64,000 nt of DNA from Daphnia carinata (taxonomy: Eukaryota > Arthropoda > Branchiopoda > Diplostraca > Daphniidae), in the NCBI RefSeq assembly GCF_022539665.2, contig NC_081337.1, forward strand, positions 5,308,679-5,372,678. The letters run 5' to 3'. Position numbers and translations under genes: made by a program. Below the pieces are notes generated by a model that saw only the letters and a program-made list of their open reading frames with translations, ran no database searches and had not been told where the DNA came from. Shown here one piece after another: positions 1 to 18,873 of the stretch. Position 1 is the first letter of the stretch. Every line of letters begins with the position of its first letter.

Positions 1-1750
1 GAATCACTAATATACAGGTTGTTTTCTTGTTGGGCTATAAGTTTTTGAATAAAACGTAAAAAACGGTGTATTTGGATTTCAAAAATAAGCCCGACTTCAT
101 TTTAAAGATAAATTACTATTATTTCAAAAACGGTTAACTTGACCAGAAAACAAATGGTTTTTTTTCAATCAGCGTTCAATTTGGGTTACGCTGTGTGATT
201 TTTATCGCATTTCAAGAGATTTCGATTTTTTTCAAATTTTGACAAAAGTGGGAAGGCTACAGCCTTCCCACTTTTTCATTTTTGGCGAAAATTCTGATTT
301 GGCTTAAAACACATGAATTCGATGCATAATTGAATGCTAATCACGAATATCTAGTTAATTTTTCAATTGGCCTTGTAGTTTTTGAATTAAAAATAAAAAA
401 CAATGTCGGCCGAGCGACAAATAAGCCCGACTTTTCGCATTTTTTTTTAGCTTATTTTGAAAACGGCTGGTTTAGCGTGAAAACCACTAACATAATCGAA
501 CTCAGCGTTTAATTTTGATTATGCCATATGGTTTTTATCGAATTCCAAGAGATGTCCATTTTGGCCAATTTTGGCAAAAGTGAGAAGGCTATACCCTTCC
601 CACTTTTTCAATTTTGGCTAAATTCTAGATTTCGCTAAAAATACATTATTTCGATGCAGAATTGAACGGGAAACATGGATATGCGGTTGGATTTCTAGTT
701 GACCTAATAGTTTTTGAATAAAACATAAAAAACGATGAAGTTGGGTTAGCCCGACTTATTTTTTTTTGCAATTTTCCCACGGTGTCTTTTACGTTTAATT
801 CAAAAAATATAAGGCTCATTGAAAAAAAAACTTGATTTCTGTGATTACCATTCAATTCTACATCGAATTCATGTGTTTTAATCCAAAATTGAAATTTGGC
901 CAAATATGAAAAAGTGGGAAGGCTATAGCCTTCTCACTTTTGTCAAAATCTGAAAAAATCGAAATCTCTTGGAATGCGATGAAAATCACACAGTATAACC
1001 CAAATTTAACGATGATTTATAAAAACCTATTTGTTTTCATGTCAAGTTAACCGTTTTTTAAATAATCGAAATTTATCTTTAAATTTGCCAAACCCAACTT
1101 CATTGCTTTTTATGTTTTATTCAAAAAATATTTGGTCAACGAGAAATCCAACCACATATCCGTGATTCTCGTTCAATTCTGCATCGAAATCATATATTTT
1201 TAGCGAAATCTAGAATTTAGCCAAAATTGAAAAAAGTATAGGGTCAAGGCTATTATAGCCTATCTCACTTTTGTCAAAATTTGAAAAAGCCAAAATGGAC
1301 ATCTCTCTGGAATTCGATAAAAACCATATGGCGTAATCAAAATTAAACGATGAGTTCGATTATGTTAGTAGTTTTCACGTTAAATCAGTCGTTTTCAAAA
1401 TAAACGAAAAAAATGCGAAAAGTCGTGCTTATTTTGTCGCTCGGCCGACAAAAATAAGCCCGACTTTTCTGTTTTTTATTTTTAATTCAAAAACTACAAG
1501 GCCAATTGAAAAATGAACTAGATATTCGTGATTAGCATTCAATTATGCATCGTAACCATGTGTTTTAAGCCAAATCTAAAATTTGGCCAAAAATGAAAAA
1601 GTGGGAAGGCTATAGCCTTCCCACTTTTGTCAAAAATCATCAAAATGGGATATCACTCAGAATTCAATAAAAAAATACACATTAGGCTCAAAATTGAACG
1701 CTGATTCTAATTAGCATGTTAGTTTTGCCGTAACTTATCAAGTTTCTGAA
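1..1750. repeat. Inverted cluster of ~330-bp AT-rich repeat units with palindromic cores
   Basis: Five copies of a palindrome reading GTGGGAAGGCTATAGCCTTC (with CCAC following) or a close variant lie at 248-271, 580-603, 914-937, about 1236-1268 and 1601-1624, spaced about 320-365 bp. Flanks are also shared, for example GACAAAAGTG on one side and CTTTTTCATTTTTGGC on the other. In copies 1-2 these flanks are in one orientation and in copies 3-5 they are reversed, so the block is itself a large imperfect inverted repeat centred near 770-800. No transposase-like ORF is seen; short ORFs here are not credible genes. It may be a satellite or a nested non-autonomous (MITE-like) element cluster. Its left edge is cut by the window. 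Confidence 0.8.
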
Positions 1751-2933
1751 TTATGCGCAATCAGTGTTGTTTTAGCGCATACAAAAACTGGCGCGCCAGT
1801 ACGCGACAGCGCTGGCGCGATGCACCGAATATAAGGTACATTTCAAAAACGGTCGACTTAATGAAAACAAAATAACAATTTTCCCGGAATCAGGATTCAA
1901 TTTTTTAGTATGTTTTGTGAGATTCAACCCATTCCAAAACCTAAATGAGCCGTTTTGAAAATAAAGGAAAATAAAGTGTTGTTAGCGCTCCAACTTTAAT
2001 TGTTGTACACAACGAAGAGGTGTGACATAACTGTAATTTGTCAGAACCTGTCTGAACGATAATAATTCATAATTTCATCAGCTCTGTGGAAGTCATGTAT
2101 TAAATCAATGCGTAGCGGAACGGTGAAAGACAAGATGATACACTCAATTTTGGAAAATTAACGTGAACACGCAATTAATGTTAACACATTACAGCTTGCT
2201 GTTTTCATCAATCATCATTCGTGAACTTATTTTTTCCCTCCTAAACCGGATATCATTGGTGTACAAGAGATTGCCTTTGAATGGTGTCCGTAACTTTTTG
2301 ACGGCTGCTAGCGAAAGGTACTGCTGCATTTGGTGTTTAACTTGACCTGGTGTACTTAGAAATGTCATAGTAGGAGGGCGCCGGAGACAGCAAACGAAAG
2401 ATACGACATCAAAGAAAGAAGTGAGAAGAGCAGAATCTTCGGCGAATCAGGAAAACACACTGAATACAATCGATCGAAAATGACATTAATACTATGATCA
2501 TTGTATCTTGTAAACTTACTGTGCTCCATTCAACATTGGTGCTGAATACTTAGTAGTACAAGTAGTAGGATCTTTGCGTCGGAACCAAGGTTTTCATTCA
2601 TGAAGGAAACAAAAGTCAAGACTAGTGGGGGTCTCTCGAAGAATCGGGCAACACGAATCTACTTTACAACAAAACAGCGCGTGTGTGTGTAGCCATGGAC
2701 TCTTACATATAATCGGAGTTGAAGCGATCCGCAAAACATCGCGCAAACCGAGTCATTTGTTGTATATGCTATCAATTTGGAATTTCGGTATACGCAACAC
2801 AGCAGATGAATACTAATCGCCGTAAGAAGCAATATGATAAAAAAAAAATGAAAATAAATATAAATCATTTTTTTGTTTTTTGTTTTTTTGGAAACACGGA
2901 GGGCGAATTTTGCTCTCGCGATGAGCTAGTTTG
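1751..2933. other. Gene-poor spacer between repeat cluster and FAK 3' end
   Basis: No convincing coding exon is seen on either strand. The right end should hold the 3' UTR of the minus-strand FAK gene, whose stop codon is at 2934-2936. The short ORFs at 2163-2345 and 2625-2937 have no recognisable domain. Confidence 0.5.
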
Positions 2934-8723
<5,790 letters not shown>

Positions 8724-9099
8724 TTAGTCCGTCATCGTCGAACCCCCAATGTACGTAGCACACACCAAAAAATACACAAACACACGAGGGCTATCCGAGT
8801 ATCTCTGGAGAGAAGACACCAACACCAATCGCATTCACGACCTCGCCGAGTACCTTTGCCTGTGCTACTTGGCCAGGGAACTCGTCGTTGTCAGTCCATC
8901 CGATTAACTGAAAGTTTTACTGAGACGCTACCCGAACTCCCGCTGTATGCATGTGGGATTCGGCACCATTCCAATTTCATTCTCTTCCTTTCTTTCTTTT
9001 TCTCTCCTAAAGGCCAACAGACACGTCAAGACAAGAACGAAAGAAAGAAAAAGGGTAGGATCCCGACAAGGCTCGAGGTTAAATCTGTCCTCGACAGGG

Positions 9100-11543
9100 C
9101 CTTTGACTAAGGTAGGAGGCGTTAAAGGTTGAGGGACGAGAGAAAAGTTGAAAAAAAATAAATAAAAAGGGATACCCGTTTGAATGGACTTGATTGAAGG
9201 ACCTGGGGCATTACAAGACAATCGTCATCATCACTCTACCACTTGATCACTCAACGTGTCACAATACAAGTCCAATAATGTCACACTAAACAAGAGAGAA
9301 AGTTATAGCCGACAATCTCTCTCTCGCTGTCTGTCTCTAGTTGGACCTGATTGTTTTCGTCTCCTTTTTTATGTGAAAAGAAAGTCAATGCTCTTCGCTA
9401 GTATATAATGCGCGCTTCTCATTCTGTTTTTGTTTCCTCCTTCTTTTTCTTATCTTTTGCGCTCACTCAAGACAAACAGTAACCACTACTCCCTTCTGTC
9501 TTTTTCTACTCCGCCTACCTTTTTCCAATTCTAGCGGCGAGCGGCTGAGATTCCAAAATAAACCCGAAACGACCGGCTCACGCCTTCATGAAACTCTCGC
9601 GTCTCCACCCGACAGTACAACGTGCACTCCTCCCTTTTTTTTTCTTTTGAGACGATAATCATCAACGACACGGTTTTTGTCGATCGATCCTCCTCCCATT
9701 TCGCATGGCGTTTTCATCCTCGGTTTTCACACTGACAGCATTCCATTAAATGAGACTGCAGAGGTGTCGAAACTCGACCTTCTACTGTAATAACATGAGT
9801 TCCACCCCTAACAACTCCCGCACCCTCTTTCGCAACCCCTTAAACTTGAGCAATAAGCTTTTGGCTCTGCAAAATGCGTTGTATCATAACAAAGCTCGTG
9901 CATATAGAGCCCTTCTTTCTGAAAAACAAAAAGCGAACAACCGGAAAACTAGTCGTCGGCGTACGATGACCAGCCGTCTAATGGCTGTCTTACTGACACA
10001 GCACACAAGATTGGATCATGCAACACTTTACGACCAATACTCAAACTTTTAGCTGGCTATTTGTTTTTTTGCTCACATCCTTGTGGCAGTATTATAATGA
10101 CAGCAACAATCTAAAAGAAATTCCATATGACTATTACAAACTCAAGCTAGCCCAATGTGGATTGTGAAATTGAAATGATATATCAAACCAGCAAAAACTA
10201 AAAAACTTTGTTGACGAAGGGTCTGTTCTCACCAACCGCTACATGAGTGAAAACTTAACCAGCCACTTCCAGTAGTTTAGTCAAACCAGATAAGGAAAAC
10301 CGCTGTAAATTGCGATAAGCTCTACAACACCGAGCTTTAAAAATAAAATAACCAGGACGAGTTAAAATAAAGCATCTAAGACATGAGTAAAATGACAGTT
10401 ATCGCCCTTTCAGTCAAATCGCCTAAAAAAGTAAAACAGTTGAATAGCTGATGCGATTCAAAAAGACTTTACCTTTAGAATTTGGTGATTTCATCTGATG
10501 TGGTGGCGTATAAACACCATTGATCTATGTATTTCACTGACAATTCGAGAAGGGAACAGAGAAAAACCTATCTCGAAAATCAACACAACTTCTACGGACT
10601 CACTCTTTCGGAAGTGGGCCAATACGGGCAACAAACGCACATCACGAAGCCCCTAAAGGCAATCGTCCTCCCTCGTCTCACAATGACGGAAAATCCGGTC
10701 GAATTCACGGAACCAGCGAGCTAGAAGCCAACAAGTAAGTTCTTGTTTTTTTTGTTAAACCCTCTTCAGCAGCAAAGTTGGAAGAAAATGTATGCAGAAG
10801 TTGTGTTGCGCGCACTCCTTAAACAGCAAGTATTTTATGGTTGACTGGTTTCGTCCGCCTAGAGAGAACTTTTGGCCCGACTCCCGTATAGTAGATGGAG
10901 AACGCTCCTTATATGGGAATTTTTTGCTGATAATCGAAGGTCGTGCTATCAGTCACGCTTGACAACCCTATACACGCCCGGGCATCCACAAAACCAAAAA
11001 TTCTACTACATCTTACATTACAGTTACCAGATTCACCAATTTATTGCACAATAAGAGACTCTACACGTTTATGCGGTTGAACAGAAGAGAGTTGCTGATA
11101 ACTTTAAAACAAAATTAGAGCGGAATGTGTGTGTCTGTGAGAGCGATAAGTACAACCTTGAATATTTTGATTGCTGACACAGCTATGTCGTTGGAGATCG
11201 GTAGGCTAAATGCGATTTAACTTTATGGTGCTGATAACATTGTTCGACTTTGGTTCGTAACACTATGACCATTGACGAACCTCATCGTAGAGTCTAAGAT
11301 TGTATGATAACGAGCAAAACCTAAACCCATTCACGATCTCGGGTACGCGTCATTCTTTCAACATTTCCGTCTTGATCTAGGATTAAAGAAACAGAGCTTA
11401 AACAGATACAGACAATCATTCCAAATTATTTACATTGCATTCACTAATGACGGCAATAAAATAGAAATTTTACTTCAGCTTAAATCCTGAATTACTTTGT
11501 TGATATGGGCAAGTTAAGCTTTCATTAGATTCCATTGTTGGCT
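9100..11543. other. FAK upstream region and gene-poor spacer
   Basis: The part next to FAK (about 8724-9700) probably holds its 5' UTR and promoter. A TATATA-like stretch near 9399-9407, flanked by GCGCGC, is the only core-promoter-like element I can point to on the minus strand. From 9750 to 11543 I see only short ORFs with no domain; the 100-codon plus ORF at 9750-10052 is basic but matches nothing I know. Confidence 0.3.
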
Positions 11544-12479
11544 TTAGGCGACATAGGATATGACTGCAGCTTGGTTTTGAATCAGCAAAACTTCTTCAAG
11601 TAGTTTGATGTAATCTATTGCTCGTTTCTAGGATAATGATAAAGGTGGAGAGGTTATGCACGTACTTTATGGGTTCATCCATGCGTAGACATAACCTACC
11701 AAAATTGAGACCTTACTGGTACGCCGCGCTCTTGCATCTTCGCAAATTTTGGTTTTGTCTGTCGTGTTTCCTTCGTGTTCTCTGCCAATTAGATGTTTAC
11801 AAAATATTAATTTTTTTACTTGACAGTACAACTTGAATTTGATCGATTCAACAGCTCTTACAACAATGGTGAACAAGATTTACTGACCCAAATTCCGCTG
11901 GGACGACTTGGTGAAGTTTGGAAAAGGCAACGTTGACCTATTTTTGAGAAAATTTGGCATTCATTCACTTTAACGTTTTCCCTTATCGAACATGAGTCAT
12001 TTCCAGTTAATTCACTCACCGACTGAACGCGACGTCTCTCTCGTGCATTTCTCCGGGCTACCTGGAACGCTGGACGGACACTGTGAGGAATGTGTGGAAT
12101 GTGACGGAAACTGGATTTGCTTTTGTTTCTCTTTTCACTTTTCAACGACACAGAATTAGCGGAAAATGCGTTCCAGATTTATGTATGGAAGCTTACGTTT
12201 CTGCTCTCGTGGCACACTTGTCATCCAAATATTTCATGACAGACGTTCCGTTGCTATAGGAACGGATGACTTCGTCGTTACCCATTGTCGAAGATGTCCA
12301 AGCCATGGAAAAAACATTTGCCTCTGTAAATGTGAAATGAATTATTACGCTTTGCATCGAAAAATTAGTGAATGAAAATGTTTATCTTGAAGCTTTTGAA
12401 ACATCTAAATTGTAATGAAATGCCTTTTACCGGTGATGAACAACGAGGTCGGACATGGTTGATCTGTTTGGTCGGACAT
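11544..12479 (-). CDS. Small bHLH transcription factor, achaete-scute-like, six tiny exons
   Basis: Nuclear DNA-binding regulator reconstructed from exons 12479-12431, 12323-12197, 12137-12020, 11937-11888, 11730-11700 and 11627-11544. The exons sum to 459 nt and encode 152 aa; every junction keeps phase and uses GT-AG. The C-terminal half is a complete bHLH: basic region FQVARRNARERRRVQSVN, helix 1 NVAFSKLHQVVPAEFG, short loop ARRTSK, helix 2 SKVSILKRAIDYIKLLEE. The RRNARER basic region is typical of the achaete-scute group, but the helices are divergent, so subfamily is uncertain. The N-terminal ~75 residues are low complexity with no recognised motif. ATG at 12479 begins MSDQTDQPCPTS. bHLH proteins of this type act as E-box-binding dimers, often with Daughterless/E proteins, in cell-fate decisions. 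Exons are 31-127 nt, so no single ORF reveals the gene. Confidence 0.8.
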
Positions 12480-13241
12480 GATACGTCTCACCTAGTCGTA
12501 ATGGGTTAGAAATTTGTACCTTTCAAAAGCAAAACGTTAGATTAACTCGGTGGATCTCACCGCCAACAGAATAACAAGTGATATACTTATTGGGGGCTCC
12601 ACTTGTTTTTTATCCGTTCAGACACATGGAAAAAAATGGATCGTTAACAGGCGGAAGTGATATCGCTTGCACCTGGCTTTGGCCCGCATGAGTGTGTTTC
12701 CTTTCTTTAGGTTATATTTTTCTTCTTTTTAATCGATTATTTCTTATTTACCAGTGCCACTGTTTGCAAACGCACTAGAAACTCAAGATCGTTATTTACT
12801 TAAATTCTTCTTTATTAACGATTTTTTCGCCTCAATATATCGTAAACACAGGACGTTCCGACATGCCATTGGTTCTTGTTCAAGACGTTCTTACATCGTG
12901 CCGGAAAGCAAAAAACCAATCCGAATTTCAATACAATTCATTGATGTTTAAACGAGATTTCTGTCGATATTTGCTTTGTCCTACACTTAAACATTCTTTT
13001 GCAATCAAAAAGAGAAGCCGATTTTCGTTGTGTCTGATTTCACAGGATATGTTATATCCAAACTACTTAACTATTAGAGGTCAGTTCTTCTTTTACCAGG
13101 ATCATAAACGGAGAATTCATAAATGTCGCAAGTTTCAAATTTTTTAAATGTCAAAAAGCAAATCTTTCTTTGTTTTGAAGTTTGCTCAAGGTAAAAGAAA
13201 AATGTGATACCTTGAGCTAAGTTCCCTGAGAAACGTTATTT
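12480..13241. other. Spacer between bHLH gene and TCP11-like gene
   Basis: This should contain the bHLH promoter (reading left) and the 3' UTR of the TCP11-like gene. No coding exon or RNA gene is apparent; ORFs at 12754-13147 are AT-rich and lack domains. Confidence 0.4.
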
Positions 13242-15469
13242 TCAAGCTTCCTCTTGAATCAGGTTTGCATAATGTTGCGCAAAAACGGCTCGATTGTGGG
13301 ACACGAGACGCGCAAAACGTCCAGCGACGCCGGCTATCTCCGACTTGAACAACGAGAGACCCATCGGAATTTGAGTAGGACGAGCCACTTCATTACTGAT
13401 GACTTGCTTCAGAAAATCCATGAGACGAGAGTCTGGTATAAAAAAACAAAAATTTCATTCAAAAACATAAGTACAATGCCAACATGCCATTGCTACTCAC
13501 GTATGATTTCCATCACTCGATTTCCGGGGTCACGTAGAGCCAATATTTCAGCAACGATCAGTTTCTTATTTTCTTCCGACAGTTCCGGAGTACCTTGCTT
13601 TTTCAGGGCTTTGTTGATATCTTCTACCACCTGGGCTCCCACATTAGGTAATACAGTCTCCAGTTCCTCCGGAGATCTAGCATCTCCCAGGACAACAGCA
13701 GCATGCTCTTTCACACTGTTGCGGAAATCTGGCGATGGTTGCTGCAACCCAATATCACGGTTCAACGAGACTAGAAGAATTGAACTCAATATCTGTTGGA
13801 TTCAATATTATGTTCGTTATTTGCCTAATTCTTATGACATCATTTATATCATCACCTGAATGCCCTTGAGTTTTTGTCGCATTTCTGCGAACCGCTGTTC
13901 ATCCATAGCTACCGTCTTGAGAAAAACACAAGGGGTTTAACGTCGTTATATCAAAGTCAAACCTAGTGGTAATTTGTCTTTCGGACGAGACAAAATGTAA
14001 ACTAATGGTAGATCAACTTACTTCAGGCCATGGATGAGTGCCGTCCCAGCAGAGTAATTCCATGAATGCATCAACCAGAACAGAAGGGATGATTTGCACG
14101 TTGTTACTGGCGCTCGCCGAACCGGCTGAAATTTCCTTCCGATTGCGATGCAGCCACGCCCGTGTGTTTCGTAATCCATCTATCAATGAACAAGTGTCAT
14201 AAAAGTTTTCGCTGTCATTATCTGATTCATATTAGATCTATCTTAGAACCTACCAGGAGTAATTTTGAGATAATCTTCGAATTTGCTACGTTCATATTCA
14301 ACACTGCACGCTGCAATGTGCGGACGAGACATCCGGATAGTAAAATTCGCCATGTCAATTCGCATTAATTCTAAAGTCTTCAATGGAGTGATTTAATGCC
14401 ACTGATTACAAATGAAGCGATAGATATTTACCTCAAAGATGCCTTTATAAAGTGCAACGATATCTTTCATGGCTGTTAATTCCCTTATTTTATCATCACG
14501 GCCTGGAGCACAGAGTCTTGCCATAAGTGAAATTATATACTGTGAATAACTCTGCATTATAAAACAAATAAATCTTTAAAAATGTTACCGATAATTTAAA
14601 AAAACTAAAATATGAGTACATGCAAATCCAGAGTTCCTGCACTAATTTGCTGTCTGATCAATTCTGTGTCCAACTTGTCTTTGATTTCTTGCTGAGTTCT
14701 GGTTTGATGGGGTAACAATAAGGACAAAAGCCACTATAATACAGCAAAAGATGTGATCAGCAATGTTATGAAAAAGTTGTTGTTGTGCTTCTAATAGCCT
14801 TACCTCTTTAATTTCTTCTAACAATGTCAGAGCTCTTTCATACTGTGGAGGATCTTGTTCAAACTCTTCTTTCAACAGATCCCAAAAGGCTTGGTGTGCT
14901 ATCTCTTTGATCTTTTTTTGGATGCTAGAGGATAACTTTGAAATTTTGAGATCTAAAACATTTGGTTTTTAAAAATTTATAAAGACAACCTTCCACTTGG
15001 CAATTCCACTTTTTCCAAATGGAAATCATCATCAACGGCTATATCATGGGCCAAAGCCATCTTCGAAACACTGTTTGCTGCTTTCATAATTTCTTCTAGA
15101 CTAACAAATCCAGGTGGTGATGCAGAAATAAATGCAGGGGCAGACTGTGAGGTAGTTCTTATCCTGTTTTATAAATTTGTTAACATAACTTCTTTCGCCA
15201 GAAAAACCTGTTGCACATTTCCCACCTTTTAGGTGTTGCTTCTCCAGATGAAGTATTGTTTTCTGCTTGATCCTCAGAACTTTCCAATTTCACACAGATT
15301 TGACATTAATTTCAATGGTTGATTGATGTCAATATTTTTTAAAATGCTTATACTTAGCGTGTATATGTTGTCCAGCATTTGAGATATCGACAGGTTCTGT
15401 TATTTCTTTTTTACTAGGACTTCGATCATCATCGCCAGATGATCTACCTTTCCTGGATTGGTCACTCAT
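13242..15469 (-). CDS. TCP11L1: T-complex protein 11-like (TCP11/SOK1 family)
   Basis: Multi-exon minus-strand gene with ATG at 15469 (MSDQSRKGRSSGDDD) and stop at 13242-13244 (ending HYANLIQEEA). Exons placed by phase: 15469-15354, 15279-15226, 15163-14990. The rest are approximate: ~14933-14802, ~14733-14633, ~14560-14432, ~14382-14252, ~14183-14020, ~13918-13857, ~13796-13500, ~13435-13242. Family signatures include PPGFVSLEEIMKAANSVSKM, MALAHDIAVDDDFHLEK, AFWDLLKEEFEQDPPQYERA, LLPHQTRTQQEIKDKLDTEL and ANFTIRMSRPHIAACSVEYE. TCP11-family proteins are helical and intracellular; mammalian TCP11 has sperm-associated roles, while the TCP11L1 molecular function is poorly defined. The N-terminal ~55 residues are polar and probably disordered. 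The exon boundary near 14985 was not resolved cleanly, so the exact length is uncertain. Confidence 0.85.
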
Positions 15470-16596
15470 ATTAACAGCAACAGAAAATCCTTACTACACG
15501 GTACACCAATATATGGAGTATAAAGTTCTATAGAAGAATAGAGGACGGAGAACAAAAGATTTTGGCCAAGATCAACAAATAATGAACGACTTGGCAGACG
15601 ATTATTATGGTAATTCTAAAATACTACGGGGTAAAGCGCACGAGGAAGCCCACAAAAGCACTAGAAAATGATGGACTGATGTAAGCAACTTTTCAGTTCA
15701 CGAGCATTGCTTATAACGGGTGGGCGACAGCACGTAAGCCGACGGTAATGGATATCGGGTACTTTGGAAAATAATATTGACTTCATTTTTTTTTTTTTTA
15801 CAAAAAAAAAATGTTTAATTAGTATAATAACAAAGATACGAACCCGTGAAATCAGCATGGCAGCCGCAATCTATGCAACAGCGCCGTTCTTCTGTCACTT
15901 ACTATATACATAAGCTACCTATTTGAATGAGGGAAACCCAAAGCTAAATTTGGTTGAGATGTGCGGTCCTGGCACAATGGTTATCACCCTCGCTTTGTAT
16001 TCTTTATCTCATCGGATTACGCAAGAATCTACATTCTCATCACTTCGGAATACGCAAGAAAGAAAATACCTCATTCAAGAAAGAAGAGGAAAAAAGAAGA
16101 GCAATGCCTACTACGAAGGGCTAAATGGCACCAAACTAAAAAAAAAAACACACACTTACACGTTTACCGACGTTTCACAGGCAGCTAATCATCGAGCTAT
16201 GTGACCCTCTTCGATACCCGCAAGTTTTTGTTGGTTTCTTACTGTGTCAGTAGGGCGTACAATAGCGCGGTAGTAGTAGGTAGGCATGCTAGTATACAAA
16301 TAAATCAAATGGTTACAAGAAACGTGTATTCTTTTTTGGTAAGACATGCGTGACACCGCGTCCAGCACAAGAGCTAACCGGAAAAAGGTCTGATGAGAAT
16401 CTTCAACGAAAATGTAAGAAAAAAACGCAAAACAATGGAAACATCCCATTTCATGTAACTTCGCAAGGCGTTTCATAAAATCATGTACGACGGAAATTAA
16501 AAAACATATAAAAATTTCAGATAATCTATGACACCATGAACTATACGTGTATGTGTGTGTCTGAGTCCCAACAACAATTTCTGTCAGCCTGCAATT
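15470..16596. other. Spacer between TCP11-like gene and diablo 3' end
   Basis: Holds the TCP11-like upstream region and the diablo 3' UTR. There are poly-A/T runs near 15785-15812 and 16138-16150. No gene is supported. Confidence 0.4.
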
Positions 16597-18873
16597 CTAC
16601 CACAGATGTGTCTCGTGTTGAGGCATTTTGACAACTCCTACTCCGCCGCCAAGTCGTCGATAGTTCATAGTGCCACATAGACGCCACTGGTTCTGTTCCG
16701 GATCGTAGACCTCAATGGTTTTCAAATACGTGGAACCGTCAAAGCCGCCAACTGCATATAGCTGCCCATTGACAACAGCAAGTCCAACCTAAAGAAAGCC
16801 AGAACTGGTTAAAATGCGCTCAAGTTCGTTAAAATGAGAATGTAACTTACACCACTTCTTCTCGAGCTCATGGCCACTATCGGGCTCCACGTGTTTGTAT
16901 TGGGATTGTAACGCTCGGCCGACGAGAGTTCTGTAGCATCATCACGTCCACCCACGGCATAGATCCAATTATTGTAAACGGCGCAGCCCAAATGTTTCCT
17001 TCTTGTTGACATTGGGGCGACCAATGTCCATTTGTTCTGTCGTGGGTCGTATCGCTCCACTTTACAGGAAAAAATAAATTGCTTTCCATGAAAAATCTCT
17101 CACCAATCGATTAGCGACGTTAAAAGGAAGGAATAATACCAGTATTTAGAGGCATTTGGCCGTCAGAACCACCAACGGCATAGAGGTAGCCACCTAATAC
17201 AGCTACAGCAACACCTAATCGGCGAGTGTTCATCGAAGCCACTTTGCTCCATTTGTTCTCTTTGGGGTCGTATCGTTCGACATAGTTCAGACAACTGACA
17301 CCGTCCTGACCTCCGACTGCGTACAAATAGCCATCAAGAACAGCCACACCCACACTAGTTCGGCATGTGGATGTGGGTGCCACTTCTGACGACCAGAGAT
17401 TGGTCTGCGGGTCGTAACGTTCTATGCTGTTCAGATAAGACTGGCCGTCGTGACCGCCAACTGCGTACAGTAAATCACTAAGAACGGCCACTCCTACGCC
17501 ACATCTTCGTTTGGACATTGGAGCCACCAGCTTCCACTCGCCTGTCTGTGGATCGTAACGCTCCACCGAGGCAATGGCATCTCCACTGCACCAGCCTCCA
17601 ACTGAGAGACGAATTCATTCAGACATAATTCTTGACGAAAATTGCAACAGCTTACCTGCAAATAAGACTTCGCCCCTACGAACGGGTTTCCGTGGTCTCG
17701 TTCTTGGGCCTTGCATCAAAGGTCGTTCTTGAGGCAACAGGAGATAATTTTTAGCTTCATCCACCAGGTCTCTACAAGCCTCGTCGCTCTTAATGAGCAG
17801 ATCTGAGCCTACGGTTCCCACCAGAAATTTTGGACTAAGAAGAGGCAACCTAACGTGCTGTAAAACCTAAGACACGATAACAAATTGTCTGTTTTCAATG
17901 AATTCTATTATGCTTTACGGAATTCTTAAATACCTGAGGCAAATGACCTCTCCGTTCAGCTACGTTGTATTTGACCCAGGCGAGCACAGCGTTAAAAACT
18001 TGCTCTTCGGATCTAACATTGAGTTCGTCGCTAGAGATTATATCGATGAGCTGATTGACAGGCAGAAGGAGGAATTCTTCACTTTCCGTCACCTAAATTG
18101 TAGCAATTAAAAAGGTTTACATTAGTACCTAGATAGCAAAGTGGTATATAAGGGTGACATACTTCTTGGAAATTATGTTGAGTAAATTTATCAGCAATCC
18201 TCAACAATTCTCTGCAAGAGTGTGTATCTGCAAAAGCCCTAATGCCAAGGCAGTTTGAGGGGTCAAGCTGCCGCTTCAGAAACTCACAACACACATCCTG
18301 AATTTCTTGTAGTTGCAACAAACACGCGGCAGGGAGTAATGTCTGCACATTTGTTTCTTCCACGAGAATGTAGGAAGTGTAGCAAAAGTCTATCAGCAAT
18401 TCCATAGCCTGTTCATCAATATCCCGAATTGTCACTTCAGTTTGTCTGGATTCTGCTAGCTCACCAGTAAACATTGCTCTGAAGTAAGGGCTACATGCTG
18501 ACAATATGACTCTGCAAAAATTACAAAAGGATTAGGTTTCTTTGCTATGTAAATGAATGTAAATTAAAATGGCAACCTGTGAGCAAAAATTTTCCTGATG
18601 CCTACATTCAGCACAACATCACAGAGTTCTCTGTGACTTCTAAGTAGATTAATTTCTGCAAGGCAAGCCCTAGGGTGCTTTTCAGACGTGTATGCTAAGC
18701 AAGCAGGTGATGGAGACCTTTCAACTAAAGGATTAACTGACTTGACTCCGTCCATTTTCATTGTGACGGCGCCCAGCTACATACGGAGACAAGAAGCTTT
18801 TTTGTGAATTTGGTTGCTTTATTTCAGAATTTAACCACTGCTATCTCACCTCTTCTGGGGCCTTCATGGACAT
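16597..18873 (-). CDS. dbo: Diablo / KLHL20-type BTB-BACK-kelch adaptor of Cullin-3 ubiquitin ligase
   Basis: Substrate adaptor expected to bind Cul3 through BTB and recruit targets with its kelch propeller. Exons (minus): 18873-18850, 18776-18577, 18511-18163, 18092-17934, 17866-17656, 17601-17140, 17059-16851, 16788-16597; 1806 nt, 601 aa, all phases agree. The length fits the family (human KLHL20 about 609, fly Diablo about 620). BTB begins near [11 protein letters not shown] and includes [24 protein letters not shown] follows ([38 protein letters not shown]). Six kelch repeats follow, each with a GG doublet and YDP-x-W pattern ([63 protein letters not shown]). The start at 18873 (MSMKAPEE) is the first ATG after an in-frame stop; the second exon carries another ATG at 18761. 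Confidence 0.97.

Noticed and set aside
646-903. 85-codon minus ORF in the repeat cluster
   Set aside because: Falls in repeat units, with similar frames broken in other copies.
9750-10052. 100-codon plus ORF with basic composition
   Set aside because: No domain, no supporting splice sites or promoter; likely chance.
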